From NCBI GenBank assembly GCA_041915365.1, contig JAYSBP010000021.1, positions 1-16,885 of the forward strand: a DNA stretch of 16,885 nucleotides, read 5' to 3'. The stretch is from UBA6016 sp041915365 (GTDB lineage Bacteria > Campylobacterota > Campylobacteria > Campylobacterales > UBA6016). The notes below the pieces were generated by a model that worked only from the letters and a program-made list of their open reading frames with translations, was not told the DNA's origin and searched no databases. Below, in pieces: positions 13,874 to 16,885 of this stretch (positions within the stretch are counted from its first letter, which is position 1; every line of letters begins with the position of its first letter). The position numbers were made by a program, and so were the translations under genes.

Positions 13874-13958
13874 ACAACTATGACAACTTTACAACTATGC
13901 CGTATTTATGGGCTTTGATAGTTGTAATGGGTGATAGTTGTACAGTTGTATCAGTTGT
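13874..13958. repeat. Cluster of ACAACT / AGTTGT repeats arranged as a dyad
   Basis: ACAACT occurs at 13874, 13883 and 13891. The reverse complement AGTTGT occurs at 13920, 13936, 13944 and 13953. The copies are mostly 8-9 bases apart and the outer parts match as GATACAACT and AGTTGTATC. They fill the 101-base gap between the NTPase and gemA. Possible roles: iterons bound by a replication protein, an operator, or a long hairpin in the mRNA. Confidence 0.7.
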
Positions 13959-13972
13959 ATAGAGGTTAGAAA

Positions 13973-14383
13973 ATGACACAAAACCAAAAAAACTATCGTA
14001 AGCAGCTACTCGCCCGTATCCATCAAATCCAATTTGTGAAGCAAGTTAAGGCTGTAGGCGGCTGGGAGGACTTCCTAAAAGAGAGGTACGGCGTGACTAG
14101 CAGCGCAAAGCTATCCATCGAAGAGCTAAACAATCTTTTAAACATTTTAAACGGCAAAGAGAGCGAGGCTAAGACTGGCGGCTCTAGACCTAGAGATGAG
14201 AGCAAGGCTACGGATAAACAGATAGCAGCAATAGGAAAAGTATGGCGAGACAAGGCGCATAATTCTAGCGAGATGGCTCTACGCTCGTTTGTGGAGCGCA
14301 TAATCAAGCGCAAACCGCTACACCTAGGGCAGATGAGCAAGGCTGAGGCTACGAAAGTAATAACCGCAATAAAGAGATTATGA
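13973..14383 (+). CDS. gemA: GemA-like regulatory protein (DUF1018, Mu gp16)
   Basis: A 136-residue protein, shorter than Mu GemA. Seen: YRKQLLARIHQIQFVKQVKA near the start, the W.DFLKERYGVTSSAKLSIEEL segment, and a C-terminal ATDKQIAAIGKVWRDKAHNS helix, as in DUF1018 proteins. Role in Mu: modulates host gene expression and DNA supercoiling around decatenation; details here are inferred. It follows the repeat cluster, which may act on its expression. Its stop overlaps the next start by 4 bases. Confidence 0.82.
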   Translation: MTQNQKNYRKQLLARIHQIQFVKQVKAVGGWEDFLKERYGVTSSAKLSIEELNNLLNILNGKESEAKTGGSRPRDESKATDKQIAAIGKVWRDKAHNSSEMALRSFVERIIKRKPLHLGQMSKAEATKVITAIKRL

Positions 14384-14613
14384 CGAGGACTAAGACGATG
14401 ACATGCCCCAAATGCGCACATGACAATACGAGAGTGGTTGGAACTGTCAAAGGTCAAGTAAACGAGCGATTCAGAAAGTGCAAAAAATGCGGATATAGCT
14501 TTCAAACTATAGAGGCTATACGCTTCGACGACTACTGGCGAGACTACGCCAAAGATACCGCAGACAATGAACCGGATATAAGCCTTTTTTGTACTGTAAA
14601 AAAGGACATTTAA
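14380..14613 (+). CDS. Zinc-ribbon protein, Ogr/Delta- or NrdR-like; candidate late activator
   Basis: A 77-residue protein; ATG at 14380 overlaps the gemA stop, and an alternative ATG at 14398 has GAGG upstream. Seen: CPKCAHDNTRV, then VNERFRKCKKCGYSFQTIEA, a four-cysteine zinc ribbon. The layout C..C.H...R, ERF..C...C...F.T.E parallels the Ogr/Delta late-gene activators of P2-like phages and the zinc domain of NrdR. No Mor/C-type activator is seen in the window, and this gene is the last before the early/late boundary, so a late-activator role is a reasonable inference. The 3' end contains CCTTTTTT/AAAAAAGG (14583-14590 and 14598-14605), a possible weak terminator. Confidence 0.6.
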   Translation: MTRTKTMTCPKCAHDNTRVVGTVKGQVNERFRKCKKCGYSFQTIEAIRFDDYWRDYAKDTADNEPDISLFCTVKKDI

Positions 14614-14645
14614 ACGAATTAAACAGTAAAAAAGAGAAAAAAAAG

Positions 14646-14651
14646 TATAAT
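14646..14651 (+). promoter_or_regulatory. Promoter -10 box for the 14712-15474 gene pair
   Basis: TATAAT preceded by a long A-rich tract, with no clear -35 box, as is common in Campylobacterota promoters. It lies 60 bases before the ATG of the first gene of the pair and after the end of the early operon, so the pair can be expressed independently of phage induction. Confidence 0.6.
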
Positions 14652-14711
14652 TTCGGCCATTTTTCGGACTGGTATTTGCTGGTCTATGAAAGCTAAAAAC
14701 AAGGAAAAAAA

Positions 14712-14954
14712 ATGATAACGGAAGAGCTAGAAAGCTATAGCGCCTCTTTGCTTCAAGTTACCGACATGACCGTAGAACTCCCAACAACTCAAAAAGAATT
14801 TGAAGATAGATTTTCGCTTACCAATGATGAGATATGTATTGATAGTGTGCGGTTCGATGAGCCGGATATAGCAGATTTACTAAGAAATGCTATTACTCTG
14901 CCGACCACGCAAAAAGAGTATATGGCAAGGTTTGTAATTGAAGCAAGAAACTAA
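14712..14954 (+). CDS. Acidic protein of unknown function with a duplicated LPTTQKE motif
   Basis: An 80-residue protein; ATG preceded by AAGGAAA. The sequence has two related blocks, VELPTTQKEFEDRF at about 22-35 and ITLPTTQKEYMARF at about 61-74, so it is built as a repeat. It is strongly acidic. It overlaps the next gene by 17 bases in another frame, so the two should be co-translated. A small acidic partner before a larger protein under its own promoter recalls antitoxin or inhibitor genes, but that is speculation. Not recognised. Confidence 0.65.
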   Translation: MITEELESYSASLLQVTDMTVELPTTQKEFEDRFSLTNDEICIDSVRFDEPDIADLLRNAITLPTTQKEYMARFVIEARN

Positions 14955-15474
14955 AGATAAATTAAAACTACATCTGCATAAAATAGGTCAAGCCTCTGCT
15001 TCTCAAGACTCCAAAAAGGGTTATGTCTTTGACTATTGCTATGATTTAGGCAATAAGGTATTTGAAGATTACGAAAGCATGAGAGATGAGATAAAAGCAA
15101 TTATATCAGACGAGGCATTTTTAGCAGACAGACACAAAATATCAGCATTCTTCTTATCTGCCATACTCAAAAATCGTCCGGTACAAATCAAAGAAAATAA
15201 GAATGATACCGATGATACTGAAGTAGAGTTTTTGTCTAATATAAATCTAGGTGTTGTATTTGCCAGTTATTGTATGAGTGAGATAGGTGGGCGAAGTATT
15301 AAACTGATGCAACCAACCACAAGTGGCAAGAAAAAATATAGTGATCAATTTTATGCCTTAATAAAGCTCGTAAAAGAACATATAGACCAAAATGATTCAC
15401 AAAAAATACTACTAATGATGATATCTCATATATTTTTTCTACTGGAAGAAAACTATAAGGCTAACAATAAATAG
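14938..15474 (+). CDS. Unknown 178-residue protein, second gene of an independent accessory pair
   Basis: A TTG start at 14938 with AAGG about 8 bases upstream, inside the previous gene. All-helical appearance with ADRHKISAFFLSAILKNRPV at about 62-81 as the most distinctive block, and a hydrophobic helix ILLMMISHIFFLLEE near the end. The DRHK segment recalls the R-x-H features of some HEPN-like RNases and toxins, but the match is too short to assign. The AT-rich composition differs somewhat from the neighbouring early genes, consistent with a later-acquired cargo (moron) gene. Its stop lies inside the hairpin shared with the convergent late genes. Confidence 0.7.
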   Translation: MKQETKDKLKLHLHKIGQASASQDSKKGYVFDYCYDLGNKVFEDYESMRDEIKAIISDEAFLADRHKISAFFLSAILKNRPVQIKENKNDTDDTEVEFLSNINLGVVFASYCMSEIGGRSIKLMQPTTSGKKKYSDQFYALIKLVKEHIDQNDSQKILLMMISHIFFLLEENYKANNK

Positions 15475-15480
15475 TTAGCC
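15459..15480. terminator. Bidirectional hairpin between convergent genes
   Basis: GGCTAAC (15459-15465) and GTTAGCC (15474-15480) pair around AATAAATA and cover the stop codons of both converging genes. The position argues for a shared transcription end for the rightward cargo pair and the leftward late genes. T-tracts are weak, so efficiency is uncertain. Confidence 0.5.
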
Positions 15481-15927
15481 CAAAACCTCAGTGATATACT
15501 CAGTGACTATATCCTCCGCTTTCTTAGCTGTTTTTGCTTCAAAATTTCCGCTGCCATCTACAGGTAGGAATGGTCTAGCGGGGATGCCGCTGCCTCTACC
15601 TTTTGTCTTGTGGCTTCCGTATTGATGAACTGCCGCATATTTGAGATTTGTACCGACCTCTACGCTGCTCGCATCCGCAACTACACTCCATACACTAGAG
15701 AGCTGTCCGCTATCCACAAGTACTTTGCTCCCGCCGCTCTTTCTAGGGCGTTTGAGCGGAGCCCACACCTGCCCAAACGGGCTACTTCCATTTTTAAAAC
15801 TATCTTCAATCGCATTTTTAAACACATTGCCGACCTCAGCTAGAGCCGGACGCATATTACCGCTTCTTGCGTGGACTTCTTGGAGCTTGTTTGTTAGCTC
15901 ATCTAGTCCTTTGACTTCTGTGCTCAT
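15475..15927 (-). CDS. Phage virion morphogenesis protein (Mu gpG / Phage_tail_S type)
   Basis: A 150-residue protein. Seen: VKGLDELTNKLQEV at the start, SPFGQVWAPLKRPR and LVDSGQLSSVW in the middle, then KYAAVHQYGS and IPARPFLPVDGSG, the hallmark run of the virion morphogenesis/tail completion family. Role: needed for tail or head completion during assembly. It overlaps the holin gene by 4 bases on the same strand, so both belong to the leftward late operon. Confidence 0.9.
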   Translation of the reverse strand: MSTEVKGLDELTNKLQEVHARSGNMRPALAEVGNVFKNAIEDSFKNGSSPFGQVWAPLKRPRKSGGSKVLVDSGQLSSVWSVVADASSVEVGTNLKYAAVHQYGSHKTKGRGSGIPARPFLPVDGSGNFEAKTAKKAEDIVTEYITEVLG

Positions 15928-16427
15928 CCACGATTAATCGTAGGGATATTTGGGTCGGCTTGCATTTTGCCTCTGAACCAAGAAGCGACGCCCAGTATTG
16001 GAGCTTCAACCGCCATAAGCGCTGCCATAGAAGCCAACATCTGCGGAATGTATCCGAGGACATCCGGATTTGCGTATCCAAACATAACCGATAGATATGC
16101 GCCAGCCACGGTAATAGCCATTATTCCAGCCTGAACACCAAAGATAAAACCGATAAACGGTCTCCAGCTATATGTAGGCCAGTGCTCCGATGCCGCCTCT
16201 GCTTGCATCGTTGTGTTGATGTCTGTTGCATTTTTTGCTGCAAGTTCTTCATACTTCACACCGATTTCTTCGGCTTTTTGTTTTGCTTCTGCCTGTATTT
16301 TTGTCAGCTCATTCTCAAGGGCGAGCCTATCCGCATCGGTCGTTACAAACTTCTTAACGGTATCGCCTATCTTTGCGACCGTTTCGCCTACTGCACCGCC
16401 TAGCGCTTCTCCCAGCCAATTTCCCAT
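15924..16427 (-). CDS. Holin with three transmembrane segments (GTA_holin_3TM type)
   Basis: A 167-residue protein. The ATG at 16427 is chosen because a strong GGAGG (16436-16440, read on the minus strand) precedes it; the open frame extends to 16514 but that part lies under the tRNA-like gene. Seen: a glycine-rich amphipathic start MGNWLGEALGGAVGE, a charged coiled coil (about 30-75), WPTYSWRPFIGFIFG, and hydrophobic segments around 88-110, 118-135 and 138-152. Expected role: membrane permeabilisation releasing the endolysin, as proposed for the 3TM holin family of gene transfer agents and Mu-like phages. Confidence 0.85.
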   Translation of the reverse strand: MGNWLGEALGGAVGETVAKIGDTVKKFVTTDADRLALENELTKIQAEAKQKAEEIGVKYEELAAKNATDINTTMQAEAASEHWPTYSWRPFIGFIFGVQAGIMAITVAGAYLSVMFGYANPDVLGYIPQMLASMAALMAVEAPILGVASWFRGKMQADPNIPTINRG

Positions 16428-16447
16428 TTTATTTACCTCCTTTTTTG

Positions 16448-16456
16448 TGGTATAAT
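16448..16456 (+). promoter_or_regulatory. Extended -10 promoter for the tRNA-like gene
   Basis: TGGTATAAT, an extended -10 element, ends 7 bases before the first base of the tRNA-like structure. A transcript would start almost at its mature 5' end. It faces away from the flanking late genes, so expression would not depend on late activation. Confidence 0.65.
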
Positions 16457-16463
16457 TTTTTAA

Positions 16464-16538
16464 CGGTAATGAGTAGCTTAGTGGTAAAGCAAGCGCACAT
16501 AGGTGCTCCGTCATGGGTTCGAGTCCCGTCCATTACCG
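16464..16538 (+). tRNA. tRNA-like gene with canonical D and T arms but irregular acceptor and anticodon arms
   Basis: D arm: GCTT-AGTGGTA-AAGC (16476-16490), with a standard A..GG..A loop. T arm: ATGGG-TTCGAGT-CCCGT (16513-16529), a textbook TTCGANT loop. Acceptor: CGGTAATG (16464-16471) pairs 8 bp with CATTACCG (16531-16538). Variable loop of 5 bases. Irregular: one C (16530) is unpaired between T arm and acceptor, four bases instead of two precede the D stem, and the anticodon stem AGCGC/GTGCT closes a loop of only 6 bases (ACATAG) that contains CAT. No encoded CCA. It is a divergent tRNA, a decayed one or a tRNA mimic. Its own promoter argues against simple decay. Confidence 0.6.
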
Positions 16539-16544
16539 CCTCTT

Positions 16545-16787
16545 TCATTTCTTTTTATCCTCTAGCACTCTTTTAAAATCCTCAAACTGAGCCGTCGTAT
16601 ATTTCTGCCCCGACTTAATAGAGGCGAATACTCTGCTCTTGTCGCCCGTATCTACGCCGACTACGACCTTATTTTTTCCGTCGTCAAAATCCCATACTAA
16701 AAGCGGTATATCCCCGTCAAATATAACCTCATCCGGCACGCTCCACTTCGTATATAGTTGTAAGCTCCCCCAATCCCAGTGCCACAT
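16545..16787 (-). CDS. Hypothetical late-region protein, possibly cut at its 5' side by an IS
   Basis: About 80 residues from the ATG at 16787 (MWHWDWGSLQLYTKWSVPDE); the open frame extends to a GTG at 16838, but that part falls within the apparent IS end. No good ribosome-binding site precedes either start, which suggests that the true 5' end was lost to the insertion. The C-terminal part (VWDFDDGKNKVVVGVDTGDK, then FEDFKRVLEDKKK) is a small beta-rich fold with no recognised family. It should belong to the leftward late operon. Confidence 0.5.
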   Translation of the reverse strand: MWHWDWGSLQLYTKWSVPDEVIFDGDIPLLVWDFDDGKNKVVVGVDTGDKSRVFASIKSGQKYTTAQFEDFKRVLEDKKK

Positions 16788-16796
16788 CCAACTTAG

Positions 16797-16885
16797 TGTT
16801 TTAGATATAAGCCGATAGGCTTTTATATATAAAAACACGGAGTTAAAAATGAAGAAAAAAAACTTCTCGGAAGCTCAAATAGTCT
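16797..16885 (+). mobile_element. IS3-family insertion sequence, left end (runs off window)
   Basis: TGTTTTAG at 16797 lies about 53 bases before a start codon whose product begins like IS3 OrfA, the usual distance from IS end to orfA. A small hairpin AAGCC-GATA-GGCTT (16809-16822) sits between. The terminal TG is consistent with the family but the exact boundary and inverted repeat cannot be verified without the other end. Confidence 0.5.
16850..16885 (+). CDS. IS3-family transposase OrfA, first 12 residues
   Basis: An ATG at 16850 with GGAG (16839-16842) upstream encodes MKKKNFSEAQIV before the window ends. The pattern basic-Lys-(F/Y)-(S/T)-E-x-Q-I is the standard N-terminus of IS3-type OrfA HTH proteins. 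Only 12 residues are visible, so the family call is probable and the subgroup unknown. Confidence 0.6.

Larger units (their letters stand above)
4629..16885 (+). mobile_element. Mu-like transposable prophage, left part (right end outside window)
   Basis: Defined by the MuA-type DDE transposase, MuB-type ATPase, Gam, GemA, a gp16/Ner-like regulator and a Mu gpG-type morphogenesis protein. The left boundary is put at the TG of TGACAAAT (4629) because integrase-like coding sequence seems to end there and transposable phages end in 5'-TG. Positions between 4606 and about 4700 are possible. If 4629 is right, the five bases GAAAG at 4624-4628 should recur just outside the right end. Early genes run rightward to 15474 and late genes run leftward from about 16787, unlike Mu itself, where both run the same way. 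Confidence 0.8.

Noticed and set aside
13874..13958. CRISPR-like interpretation of the ACAACT/AGTTGT cluster
   Set aside because: The repeats are only 6 bases with 2-3 base gaps and lie in both orientations; no 20-40 base repeat/spacer pattern and no cas genes.
14023..14505. Minus-strand ORF of 160 codons opposite gemA
   Set aside because: It is a shadow of gemA and the zinc-ribbon gene, both of which have recognisable family motifs.
16428..16514. N-terminal extension of the holin to 16514
   Set aside because: A strong GGAGG directly precedes the ATG at 16427, and the extension would be encoded under the tRNA-like gene and its promoter.

Overview
The window looks like accessory DNA from a Campylobacterota (epsilonproteobacterial) chromosome. 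This is inferred from AT-rich codon use with many AUA and AGA codons, TATAAT promoters in T-rich context without clear -35 boxes, and the gene content. No host housekeeping gene is present, so the genus cannot be fixed.

Three mobile layers appear nested. (1) 1-4628: the C-terminal part of an ABC-type ATPase followed by an HNH nuclease with a 4-bp overlap, the arrangement of the Septu defence genes ptuA/ptuB. Then comes an AT-rich non-coding stretch ending in a large cruciform-capable dyad, a Rep_trans-type rolling-circle replication initiator, a small excisionase-like HTH protein, and a tyrosine integrase that stops after the first catalytic Arg and Lys. This resembles a replicating integrative element carrying a defence cargo. 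(2) From about 4629 to the window end: a Mu-like (BcepMu-like) transposable prophage, left part only. Its left end carries a short-repeat array. A leftward lysogeny operon follows (LexA-type repressor, then a membrane-anchored protein of unknown role). A divergent early promoter has a perfect palindrome in its spacer, and a structured untranslated leader leads into a rightward early operon. That operon holds a Ner/gp16-like regulator, the MuA-type DDE transposase, the MuB-type ATPase, HTH proteins, several tiny overlapping ORFs, Gam, a GH108 endolysin, a RecA-fold NTPase followed by dense ACAACT/AGTTGT repeats, GemA and an Ogr-like zinc-ribbon protein. (3) 16797-16885: the start of an IS3-family insertion sequence lying at the 5' side of a late gene, so the prophage may be interrupted.

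At the early/late boundary sits a two-gene unit with its own TATAAT promoter (14712-15474) whose products I do not recognise. It converges on leftward late genes (virion morphogenesis protein, three-TM holin, hypothetical). A tRNA-like gene with its own extended -10 promoter lies on the opposite strand between two late genes.

How the parts work together: repressor and early promoter decide lysogeny; Ner-like, transposase, MuB and Gam carry out and protect transposition; GemA and the zinc-ribbon protein are placed to drive the later switch; endolysin and holin cause lysis. The least explained parts are the structured early leader, the repeat cluster beside the RecA-fold NTPase, the tRNA-like gene, the 14712-15474 gene pair and the membrane protein co-transcribed with the repressor.
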